A stretch of 33,392 nt of DNA, from assembly GCF_023512315.1 (NCBI RefSeq), contig NZ_JAILZV010000017.1, positions 1 through 33,392 of the forward strand, written 5' to 3'. The position numbers and the translations under genes were made by a program. The DNA comes from Anoxybacillus sp. (GTDB lineage: Bacteria > Bacillota > Bacilli > Bacillales > Anoxybacillaceae). The notes beneath the pieces are model-generated. The model was given only the letters and a program-made list of their open reading frames with translations. It was not told the DNA's origin and made no database searches. Each line of letters starts with the position of its first letter. Within the stretch, counting starts at the first letter, position 1. This document shows, in pieces, positions 15,227-21,963 of this stretch.

Positions 15227-16405
15227 ATGACAGTTCATTTAATTACCAATGATTTATTAGATCAATTTAATGAGTTGCTGGGTATGACTGAAGCGAAGCT
15301 CAATATTGTTTCTCCTTTTATTGGTATGCAGACTGCTTCTAGGTTGGCGGATTGGCTTATTCAAAATCCTAATGTAAAATGTAACATAATTACCCGATTT
15401 TATCGAGAAGAGTTCATTGAAAATGTCAGTAGTGTCTTTGGTCTTGAAAAGTTACTGCTCGCTGGGGCGAAAATATATGCTTTGATAGATTTACATTCTA
15501 AACTGTATATGTTTGATTCTCACTCTGTCATTATTGGTTCGGCAAACTTTACTCACGGCGGTTTTGTATCAAACCATGAGATTGCTGTTTTACTGAGCAA
15601 TGAGCCAGAAATTGCATCCAAATGTATAGAATACTTTGATGATTTGTTATCAAGGATTGAAAATGCAGGGGGCGGTTTAGTTACACAAGAATGGATTGAT
15701 GAGGAAAAAGAGGCAATTCGTAAAATAGCCCCTAATAGAAAGGATAAATCCGTTACTTACTCGAATGAAGCAAAAAAGGGTGTGAAGCTTTCTAAGATTG
15801 TTAAACTAGATTCTTTTGAAGAGTTTATCCAAAGTACGCCAAAGATTAGCTTAACACAGGAAGAAGTTTGGCTGAAATTTGAAGGGACTGGGGAAGACCG
15901 CATTCCTAATCATTTGAATTACCAAGAAATGAAGGGTGTGCGGAAAAGAAACCTTAATCGAACATTTTTTCCAACAAGACCAAGTGGTATCAAAAAAGGT
16001 GATTTGTTATTTTTGACTATTGTTAGCTACGATGAAAATAACCAGCCAACCCCGATGATTGTTGGGTATGCTCGAACAGATGGATATCATCATGACAATG
16101 TTGCTGTTGCTAGTGAAATAAAAGAAGAACCTTGGAAAGAAAGGTTTCCATACTATGTAGGGTTTACAGGTGGTAAAGCTATTAAGGCTCCAATTAAGAA
16201 TGGCATTCGTTTAATTGACTTATATGCCAGCCTTGGAAAAGCAACGTATCCTTCATTACAACAAAAGTCAAATGTTAGCTTAAAAACATTACACAGTATG
16301 CATTTTAGAAGGTCACACATTCGTATTACAAGTGAAGCGAGGGACTATCTGATGAAAGAGCTAGATAAGCTGTTTACTAAATATGGGTATATTCAGCTAG
16401 GATAA
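15227..16405 (+). CDS. Phospholipase-D-fold nuclease with EVE/PUA-like domain
   Basis: Probable DNA-cleaving enzyme. The ATG at 15227 is chosen (392 aa): AAAGAGGTG lies 8 bp upstream, while the frame's earlier ATG at 15131 has no ribosome-binding site. The N-terminal PLD domain shows KLNIVSPFIG (about 24-33) and one HxK motif, LHSKLYMFDSHSVIIGSANF (about 89-108), with His90, Lys92 and Asn107. A single HxK copy implies dimeric action, as in BfiI- and NgoFVII-type enzymes. After a linker, residues about 215-330 include NHLNYQEMKGVRK, FFPTRPSGIKKGDLLFLTIV and MIVGYARTDGYH, a pattern like EVE/PUA-like domains that read modified bases. The pairing suggests modification-sensed cleavage. Domain calls are by eye. 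Confidence 0.72.
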   Translation: MTVHLITNDLLDQFNELLGMTEAKLNIVSPFIGMQTASRLADWLIQNPNVKCNIITRFYREEFIENVSSVFGLEKLLLAGAKIYALIDLHSKLYMFDSHSVIIGSANFTHGGFVSNHEIAVLLSNEPEIASKCIEYFDDLLSRIENAGGGLVTQEWIDEEKEAIRKIAPNRKDKSVTYSNEAKKGVKLSKIVKLDSFEEFIQSTPKISLTQEEVWLKFEGTGEDRIPNHLNYQEMKGVRKRNLNRTFFPTRPSGIKKGDLLFLTIVSYDENNQPTPMIVGYARTDGYHHDNVAVASEIKEEPWKERFPYYVGFTGGKAIKAPIKNGIRLIDLYASLGKATYPSLQQKSNVSLKTLHSMHFRRSHIRITSEARDYLMKELDKLFTKYGYIQLG

Positions 16406-16421
16406 GTATCAATAATAGTAA

Positions 16422-16454
16422 AGGGCGATAAGCTTCCATTTGCTTATCCGCCCT
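16422..16454. terminator. Hairpin between convergent genes
   Basis: AGGGCGATAAGC pairs with GCTTATCCGCCCT with one bulge. It separates the plus-strand nuclease from the minus-strand operon; the T tracts are weak. Confidence 0.55.
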
Positions 16455-16479
16455 ATTAGATATGATGATAGTTTATCAG

Positions 16480-16878
16480 TTACATAAGTTCTTCCCGAAT
16501 AAAAGTAATTTTTGTGTTGGTTAACTCATCTATTAAAGGTATCCCAAATAGTTGGATATCCTTCTTGTCTATAAATGCAAGGAACTCCTTTATCTCATTC
16601 TGTTCTTCAATTAGGTAACTCTTATTCAAAACAACAATTCCAAAGAAATATCCTTTGGAAATTTTGAATTCCGTTGCAGATAAGAAAGCTTCGCTTCTCC
16701 TCTCTGAAAGAACTAAGCTGGCATAACATAATGCAAAAAACAACGATATGGCTATCGGTATATCTAAAGGGAATGAAAAACAGAAAACAAGAAAACAAGC
16801 GATGGTGCAAAGAAAGATGGAAACCATTAGCAATATCATTTTTTGCATGGAATACTCCACAATTCCCCGATATATCAT
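16480..16878 (-). CDS. Small membrane protein, two transmembrane helices
   Basis: A 132-aa protein. Residues about 13-57 hold two hydrophobic spans separated by FSFPLDIP, followed by a charged ERRSEAF turn and a soluble C-terminal domain ending in a KITFIREELM helix. The ribosome-binding site is modest (AGAGAAGTG). It follows the 104-aa gene by 15 bp in the same minus-strand operon and is its last gene. The family is not recognised; a PH-like soluble domain (strands around EFKISKGYFFGIVVL and SYLIEEQNEIKEFL) is conceivable. Confidence 0.6.
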   Translation of the reverse strand: MIYRGIVEYSMQKMILLMVSIFLCTIACFLVFCFSFPLDIPIAISLFFALCYASLVLSERRSEAFLSATEFKISKGYFFGIVVLNKSYLIEEQNEIKEFLAFIDKKDIQLFGIPLIDELTNTKITFIREELM

Positions 16879-16893
16879 CGCGTATCACTTCTC

Positions 16894-17208
16894 TTATTGG
16901 TAAATTAAGAATACTTCCAACCCGTTGATTAACAAGGCGTTTTCTAACAACTTGTATCTGTCAATGTGAATATGCAGTGAGTGGTAAGAATACATAACCA
17001 CGACATCGAATTGGTCAGCATTTTTTATAAGGCGGATTAACTCAGGTCGAACTTCATAGGAGTCGCAGTAATCCAAGAATAGTTCTGCCTTTTCTGTTGG
17101 TATACTATGTTCCTTAGCAAATTCGGCAATAGCTTCTTGCTGTTTTGCAATTGTTCGGATTGTTCTTCCACGAATGTAAAACGCTATCTTTTTATCGGTG
17201 AAGTTCAT
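16894..17208 (-). CDS. Serine-recombinase catalytic-domain homologue lacking the active serine
   Basis: A 104-aa protein with AAGGAGG before the ATG at 17208. It follows the resolvase fold through: YIRGRTIRTIAKQQEAIAEF, a FLDYCDSYEVRPELIRLI segment, FDVVVMYSYHSLHIHIDRY and a final GLEVFLIY. In active enzymes the first motif reads YxRVST with the nucleophilic Ser; here the position is Arg (IRGRT). The chain also stops before any DNA-binding domain. It is therefore not a recombinase. The ORF is intact with a strong ribosome-binding site, which argues for selection. A regulatory or decoy partner of the large serine recombinase is one option; no evidence decides. Confidence 0.7.
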   Translation of the reverse strand: MNFTDKKIAFYIRGRTIRTIAKQQEAIAEFAKEHSIPTEKAELFLDYCDSYEVRPELIRLIKNADQFDVVVMYSYHSLHIHIDRYKLLENALLINGLEVFLIYQ

Positions 17209-17294
17209 GGCTGTTCCTCCTTAGCAAATAAGCAGTGAATACTGCTTGTGTTTCGGCAAGCTTTTGTTAGTAAGGAGCAGGAGATGCAATATTT

Positions 17295-17432
17295 TCAACT
17301 GGCTTCATTTATGTTAACATTGTTTTTTCTACGTTTGACAATAACGAGATGCAAGCTGCCTAATGCAATCAGAAATAATCCTGTATAAAATATAATATTT
17401 GGTGTAATGAGTGTATCTATAAACCTAAGCAT
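17295..17432 (-). CDS. Single-pass small membrane protein, 45 aa
   Basis: A short ORF read from ATG at 17432 with GGAAAGGGG upstream. It reads one hydrophobic span (IIFYTGLFLIALGSLHLVIV) followed by the positive KRRKNN and a polar tail, a topology with the C-terminus inside. It lies in the minus-strand operon between the RuvC-like gene and the dead recombinase gene, and helps fill the 17209-17547 gap. Function unknown; small toxins and phage membrane peptides share this form. Confidence 0.5.
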   Translation of the reverse strand: MLRFIDTLITPNIIFYTGLFLIALGSLHLVIVKRRKNNVNINEAS

Positions 17433-17547
17433 TGTTCTTGCCCCTTTCCTTATTAAGTTATATTCCAGAATTTAGAATTTTATAGAACCCAGTATAAAGG
17501 GCGGGGGCAAGAATGCCAAGGGTAAAGTTTGATTTTTAATGAATTTT

Positions 17548-18084
17548 TCACGGAAGATGCTTGAGTTTTGCTTCATTCAGCATAATACTTTCTACACCGA
17601 GAATATTTTTACACATATGTATCGCTAAGCCTAAGCTATCGCTCATATCTGTCGTAAAGTCAGCAGGCTGTTGAAATAATGTATAATAAAATTGATGAAC
17701 GGTTGATTTCTTTACATTTGGAATGCCAATCACTTTTTTGAGACCTGCTCTCCACGTATTAACGTGGATGGTATGGCAATCAATGCTTCGAGTATAGAAA
17801 TAGTATGTAAGAAAAAAGTGCAAATAAGCCAGTTTCTTATATGTAGTTAAGCTAACGCCTCTATGTTTTTGAATATCTTCTAACACGGCTATTGTGATTG
17901 GATAAGATGATAACAGCTGATCTAAAATCCGTTCTAAGCTAATGATACGTTCAAAGTACGAAAGCTTTTTATCGAGCTTAATGATTCCGTATTGAATAAG
18001 GGAACAATGCTGATTGCTATGTATATGCCATATCGAATAGCCTAGTGCTGTAATGGATTGGTCAAGCGATAGAAGATGAGCCAT
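17548..18084 (-). CDS. RuvC-like Holliday-junction resolvase
   Basis: A 178-aa protein of the RNase H fold, close to RuvC length. The acidic catalytic positions are visible: Asp8 in LLSLDQSITALGYSIW (the first strand with the GY/GW-type turn), Glu69 in ITIAVLEDIQ, and Asp146 or Asp149 in TDMSDSLGLAIH. Such enzymes cut branched DNA during recombination or phage replication. It is 16 bp downstream of the probable replication gene in the same operon, which supports a DNA-replication or recombination module. It differs from the chromosomal RuvC and is probably of phage origin. Confidence 0.75.
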   Translation of the reverse strand: MAHLLSLDQSITALGYSIWHIHSNQHCSLIQYGIIKLDKKLSYFERIISLERILDQLLSSYPITIAVLEDIQKHRGVSLTTYKKLAYLHFFLTYYFYTRSIDCHTIHVNTWRAGLKKVIGIPNVKKSTVHQFYYTLFQQPADFTTDMSDSLGLAIHMCKNILGVESIMLNEAKLKHLP

Positions 18085-18100
18085 TTCGTGTACCGCCTTT

Positions 18101-19294
18101 CTAGATGCCGATTAATATTGTCTCATAATCAACATTTGCTCTATCTAGATCAGCTGTATTTAAAAATTCTTTTAAACCCATTTCTTGATACCATTGTTCT
18201 TCCTTCTCTTGCTTTTGCCTTTCTTCTCTTTCAGCTTCTGCCATTTTTTTCTTTAAAAATTGCTCATATGTCGGGCTATCCCAAGGTTGTAGATAGTATT
18301 CGTCTAATAAGGCTTTAAGGAACTCGATATTATTTATACATCCTGATTTCAATTCCTTCTCAATTTGTCTCATTTTTTTCTTTATCCATTGGTCAAATCT
18401 TTTTTGGTATCGTTCATTTTGTAATTGCTCTCTAAATTTATCTTGGTCTTTTAAAGATAAACCACAAGCAGCTGCGGCGTTAAGCAAATATTCATCTTGA
18501 ATGGTTGCTAGTAAATAAGCGTACAATTTTTGCAAGTTATTCATTTGTTCTTTAAAATATACGGAAAAAATGGCTTTTTGAAGAACCATATAATTCATTT
18601 CCCCGTAGCGTGTGGTGTAGAACTTCTTTATGGAAGAGAAAAGCTTAAATACAACCTCTTGCTGTTCTTGTACGTTGAACCCGTGTTTTGTCATCAAACA
18701 AAAAATCTGGTATCGTAATTTTGTTTCCTTTTGCTGTTCCTTGTCTTTTGGATAGATTTTAAAATTGTTAATGTTCTCCTTGGAAAAGTCGATTTCTTTC
18801 CAGTTCCGTTTTGTTCGTTGTTCAAAGGTGCCATTTAGGCGTTCGCGTAAATTGTTGATGTACGCTAGCCATTTTTCTTCGCCTATCCAGTTTTTATAAA
18901 ACACCCCTACTTTAATTGGCTTTGTCGGTTCGGTTGGAAACAGTGGCACTCCAAAAATAGTGGGAGTTCCTTTTGTTCCGTTCTCAATAATAAATCCAAC
19001 ACTCTCTAGTTCTTGCCAGACGGTCATGCCATTATGCTTTTTGCTTTTTTGCCTAAATGCTGAGGGGGATACGCCTAAATCGGAAGCTAAATCTTCTTTC
19101 AAATATGGGAACTGAAAATAATCGCCAATAATCGTGGTTTGTTCTGAAGCTAAGTGCATAATATATTTGTAAAGGCGATAGCCAACTTTAAAAGCTAATG
19201 GGCTAAGACTGCTTTCGTGGACTTCACAAAACCATTTCCAAGCTAATTTAACTAATTGATTTGGTTGATAATGATCGTTTTGATAAGTTGCCAT
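18101..19294 (-). CDS. Probable replication-type protein, unknown family
   Basis: A 397-aa protein with AAGGGAG upstream of ATG 19294. The N-terminal half (about 20-120) looks like a winged-helix initiator or DNA-binding region: SPLAFKVGYRLYKYI, then YLKEDLASDLGVSPSAFRQ, a helix-turn-helix-like phrase. The C-terminal third is strongly charged and coiled-coil-prone, including KKKMAEAEREERQKQEKEEQ. The combination and the neighbouring RuvC-like gene suggest a replication-initiation or primosome-type protein of plasmid or phage kind. No helicase or primase motif is present. A TGTCAAATTTG motif lies just upstream of its start. The functional call is inference. Confidence 0.6.
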   Translation of the reverse strand: MATYQNDHYQPNQLVKLAWKWFCEVHESSLSPLAFKVGYRLYKYIMHLASEQTTIIGDYFQFPYLKEDLASDLGVSPSAFRQKSKKHNGMTVWQELESVGFIIENGTKGTPTIFGVPLFPTEPTKPIKVGVFYKNWIGEEKWLAYINNLRERLNGTFEQRTKRNWKEIDFSKENINNFKIYPKDKEQQKETKLRYQIFCLMTKHGFNVQEQQEVVFKLFSSIKKFYTTRYGEMNYMVLQKAIFSVYFKEQMNNLQKLYAYLLATIQDEYLLNAAAACGLSLKDQDKFREQLQNERYQKRFDQWIKKKMRQIEKELKSGCINNIEFLKALLDEYYLQPWDSPTYEQFLKKKMAEAEREERQKQEKEEQWYQEMGLKEFLNTADLDRANVDYETILIGI

Positions 19295-19314
19295 TTTGTA
19301 TTTCTCCCTTCATT

Positions 19315-19330
19315 TTGTCAAATTTGTCAA
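19315..19330 (-). promoter_or_regulatory. TGTCAAATTTG motif upstream of the 397-aa gene
   Basis: TTGTCAAATTTGTCAA lies about 20 bp before the start. A TATAAT (minus strand, near 19330-19335) adjoins it, so the motif sits where transcription would begin, fitting a repressor operator rather than a -35 box here. Confidence 0.45.
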
Positions 19331-19373
19331 TTATATTTTTAAAATTCAGATAATAATTGTGATGATTATGCGT

Positions 19374-19817
19374 TTAATCAATAAATAAGGCTTCTTGTTG
19401 TTCAAATACTTCTTGTTCAAGTTGTTCTTTACGGTAAATATCCTCAAATTCTTCACGTGTTAAGCCAAAATAGCGCTTTTTGAAAATAAACTCGGAATAC
19501 TCGACCAACAGATGCAATTCTTCGGCTGTAAGTTCTTCTGTCACTAGGTGGTTTTGGTCTTCATAAAATGTAATCCCATAGAAATATTGAAGCGCATAGA
19601 TAAGGTCATTTAAGGAACGGTGGGCATACAATTCGGTGTCGGTTTTCGTTCCAGAGTCGGCATTCATCCACTGGAACATTTGAATAGCTTTTGTTCCAAG
19701 GAAAGGAAGGTAGTTCCCATTTTCAATGTTTTCTAAAATTTTAAGGTCATAAATGCTTCCTGTATGTATGGTTTGATAAGGCTTATCCATTTGTTCTTTC
19801 GGAATAGCGAACTTCAT
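19374..19817 (-). CDS. Unknown 147-aa protein, paralogue of the 118-aa protein at 19902
   Basis: The start at 19817 has AAGGAG about 9 bp upstream. The protein is acidic and mostly helical. Its second half has LNDLIYALQYFYG followed by ELTAEELHLLVEYSEF, which aligns with IGDLIYSLERCP and ELTSEDLYVLVEFSEF in the neighbouring 118-aa protein, so the two are paralogues by duplication. A Glu/Gln-rich C-terminal tail (EQLEQEVFEQQEALFID) is added here. It has its own promoter at 19857-19884. Function unknown; the element-borne family may be regulatory. Confidence 0.65.
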   Translation of the reverse strand: MKFAIPKEQMDKPYQTIHTGSIYDLKILENIENGNYLPFLGTKAIQMFQWMNADSGTKTDTELYAHRSLNDLIYALQYFYGITFYEDQNHLVTEELTAEELHLLVEYSEFIFKKRYFGLTREEFEDIYRKEQLEQEVFEQQEALFID

Positions 19818-19856
19818 TTCAACCAGCTCCTTAACATTTTTTGATAGGGTATTGTC

Positions 19857-19884
19857 ATCATATATTAAATTTTGAAATTGTCAA
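19857..19884 (-). promoter_or_regulatory. Promoter with CAAATTTGACA-embedded -35
   Basis: On the minus strand TTGACA (19884-19879), a 16-bp spacer and TATGAT (19862-19857). The -35 is part of the shared CAAATTTGACA motif, so a regulator bound there would compete with RNA polymerase. Confidence 0.6.
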
Positions 19885-19901
19885 ATTTGTCACTGGAAAG
19901 C

Positions 19902-20258
19902 TTAAAATTTGCCGTATGTAAATTCAGAAAACTCTACAAGTACATATAAATCTTCAGAGGTCAACTCCTTTTGCTGAATAAAGGGACATCGTTCTAAACT
20001 ATATATTAAATCGCCAATTGTTCTGGTTCGGAATAATCCCGTTTCCCCTTTGTTGATTTTAATCCAGCCAAGAACTTTCCCTATATCTGGATGAAAACTT
20101 AAACCGAGGATTCTCTCTAAGTATGTTGCAATAAATGAATAAGAGTAGCCGTCCAACATTGAGTAGATGTTCTCTAAATACTCGAAGCAAATGTTGCCTG
20201 TTGGGAATATGTTAAAATACCGTTCATTGGTATCTAGGGTATTTATAAAATTTCGCAT
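19902..20258 (-). CDS. Unknown 118-aa protein, paralogue of the 147-aa protein at 19374
   Basis: The start at 20258 is 3 bp after the upstream gene's stop, and its ribosome-binding site AGAGGTGAAG lies inside the last codons of that gene, so the two are translationally coupled. The sequence includes LGLSFHPDIGKVLGWI and IGDLIYSLERCPF, and ends ELTSEDLYVLVEFSEFTYGKF, the block shared with the 147-aa paralogue. No known domain is seen. Confidence 0.65.
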   Translation of the reverse strand: MRNFINTLDTNERYFNIFPTGNICFEYLENIYSMLDGYSYSFIATYLERILGLSFHPDIGKVLGWIKINKGETGLFRTRTIGDLIYSLERCPFIQQKELTSEDLYVLVEFSEFTYGKF

Positions 20259-20261
20259 TGT

Positions 20262-20564
20262 TTACTTCACCTCTGTATTAATTTGTAGATAGGTTGTTTC
20301 GTTCAATAAAGCAAAGAACTTGTTTTCTTCGATGACGGTAAGGATTGCATTATACAATTTTTCGTTATTGCGATTTAAGCGTCTTGATAGTGTAATACGG
20401 ACAATTCCATTGAGCAATCGGGAAATGCCGATTCGTATTCCCCCAGATACGTAAAGGCTATATCCATTTTGATGGGCTGTTGGTTCAACATTTGTAAACG
20501 GCATAAAAAGTTTCATAACACTTTCAAAGTCTGTCGTTGAATAAAAAACTTTTTTGCTGATCAT
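20262..20564 (-). CDS. Unknown 100-aa protein, first gene of the minus-strand block
   Basis: The start at 20564 has AGGAGGA upstream. Alternating strands, GYSLYVSGGIRIGISRLL then GIVRITLSRRL, suggest a small beta-rich domain followed by a helix (LYNAILTVIEE). No match is recognised. It is coupled to the next gene through an overlapping ribosome-binding site and is driven by the promoter at 20604-20631. Confidence 0.6.
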   Translation of the reverse strand: MISKKVFYSTTDFESVMKLFMPFTNVEPTAHQNGYSLYVSGGIRIGISRLLNGIVRITLSRRLNRNNEKLYNAILTVIEENKFFALLNETTYLQINTEVK

Positions 20565-20603
20565 GCAACATTCCTCCTATGTCTTTGTTTATTGCGTATT
20601 ATA

Positions 20604-20631
20604 GTTATATATCAAAAAGTGAAAATGTCAA
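20604..20631 (-). promoter_or_regulatory. Promoter with CAAATTTGACA-embedded -35
   Basis: On the minus strand TTGACA (20631-20626), a 16-bp spacer and TATAAC (20609-20604), ahead of the 100-aa gene. It has the same -35 context and the same 16-bp spacing as the promoters at 19857-19884 and 2986-3013. Confidence 0.6.
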
Positions 20632-20639
20632 ATTTGATG

Positions 20640-21449
20640 AATGAGAAATGTAAAATATCAACCGTATTCTGGGAAAAAAGGCTTGGGATGAGAACTTACG
20701 TGTGGTTTTTTGCATCCAGAAAAATGCTTTTATCAGAACGTCTCTCTGTTTGTTTCTTGATAAAAGGTGTTAGGTCTAATTCATCAAAGATTATTCAGTT
20801 TAAATCCGAACATCTATTTTTGCCGAGATTCTAGCTAGGCACTTTTTATCGAGGACGCATTTTTAAATGGACTATCGTTTTCAAACGCTTTGCTGGGGGA
20901 AAGGGCTTTTCGAATGCTTTCTCGGTAAAAGGGTTGATTGTGGGACAGCAATGAACCTCTTTTTCACACGATGATGAGGTTTGGACATAACCAGGGGTGG
21001 ATAGTAATTTTTATGGAAAATACACTTTTTATCCAGGAAAACGTCCCAGTGTTTTGGGGGAGAGCGTCGGTCCTTTTGTTTCTAGGGAAAAGGAGTTAGG
21101 TGCTGAATAGTTTTTAATTGAAAGGTGTTCTGGTTAAATGAAAACATCTATCTTTTGTCAAAAATCCAACTAGATGTTTATTATCGAGGACACATTTTTA
21201 TTAGGGACTGCCTTGTTTAAATGGAAATGGTTATATTGTGGGTAATATAATTTATTATATTTTATTTTATATGTGCGCAGACTTTGACGGCGTTAGAATT
21301 TGACGCTGAATGATTTGTGATAAAAACGCTAGTTTCCTCAATAAATTTAGAGATTGAAGATAATGATGGTCAAAGAATGACAGTTAAGTAACAAGCAAAG
21401 AGATATTTTTAGAAAATTCAATCATTGGTTATACTTACGTATCCTAAAA
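20640..21449 (+). repeat. Noncoding field of diverged direct repeats
   Basis: No gene supported in about 800 bp. A motif of the type ACTTTTTATC[C/G]AGGA recurs at 20726-20740 (weak), 20839-20857, 21022-21043 and 21173-21193. Longer similarity surrounds it: the stretch from about 20720 to 20875 resembles about 21020-21215 in order (KGTTAGGT-like and AAAGGTGTT phrases, AACATCTAT, then TATCGAGGAC and CATTTTTA). The copies are too diverged for simple satellites. The position, beside a replication-type gene block and between divergent genes, would suit an origin with iterons or a decayed duplicated sequence. Confidence 0.5.
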
Positions 21450-21467
21450 ATGAAAAGGAGCGTAAGT

Positions 21468-21875
21468 ATGAGAAAACCAGAGAAAAAGTTAGATGTTCAC
21501 TGCGGAAAACAGCCTTATCTGGTTGTGAAGCGCGGCGAATTATGGATAGCTGATTTAACGGGATTGGACGCTTATAACCGAAAAGAAGTAGTTCTACTTA
21601 TTTTGCAAAATGATACAGGAAATCGCTTTTCGCCAACAACAATAGCTGTTTTATCAGCAACCGACGACCAAGAGGATGACCTATTTATTGAAACTATTTA
21701 TCGCAAAAGCAGTTATGGAAATTTAAAAATTCGTCTGGATCTTCGCCAGCTTTCGACCATTGACAAGAAGGGGAGGCTAATCGAGCGGCTGGGGAGAGTG
21801 AATGGCAAAGCTCTTGAAAATATTGAGAGAAAGTATTCGGTGCTATTAGGGGAAGCATCTCCTGCTTTGTATTAG
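21468..21875 (+). CDS. MazF/PemK-family endoribonuclease toxin homologue, no visible antitoxin
   Basis: A 135-aa protein starting at ATG 21468, with AAAAGGAG about 9 bp upstream; an ATG at 21450 lies before that site. The family core is clear: VKRGELWIADLTG, VVLLILQNDTGNRFSPTTIAVL and LRQLSTIDKKGRL correspond to the beta-barrel strands and the loop of MazF/EndoA toxins, which cleave mRNA at short sites. Family hallmarks RG and the QND.GNRFSPTTI strand are intact. No MazE-like gene is adjacent on either side. It has its own terminator and lies directly before an ncRNA gene. Activity and partner are unknown. Confidence 0.75.
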   Translation: MRKPEKKLDVHCGKQPYLVVKRGELWIADLTGLDAYNRKEVVLLILQNDTGNRFSPTTIAVLSATDDQEDDLFIETIYRKSSYGNLKIRLDLRQLSTIDKKGRLIERLGRVNGKALENIERKYSVLLGEASPALY

Positions 21876-21908
21876 AACCGCTTTGTGATGAAACAAGGCG
21901 GTTTTTTA
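21876..21908 (+). terminator. Intrinsic terminator of the mazF-like gene
   Basis: AACCGCTTTGT pairs with ACAAGGCGGTT, followed by TTTTTT. Confidence 0.85.
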
Positions 21909-21927
21909 TAAATTTTTAAAAAAGTTG

Positions 21928-21957
21928 TTGACAGAGAATTTATTGCCCATATATAAT
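21928..21957 (+). promoter_or_regulatory. Strong sigma-A promoter of the ncRNA gene
   Basis: A consensus TTGACA (21928-21933) and a consensus TATAAT (21952-21957) with an 18-bp spacer, just after the preceding terminator. Predicted start near 21964. No ORF with a ribosome-binding site follows before the next terminator. Confidence 0.75.
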
Positions 21958-21963
21958 GACTAT

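Noticed and set aside
20592-20834. 80-codon frame in the repeat field
   Set aside because: It overlaps the promoter of the divergent operon and has no ribosome-binding site; the sequence is better explained as noncoding repeats.
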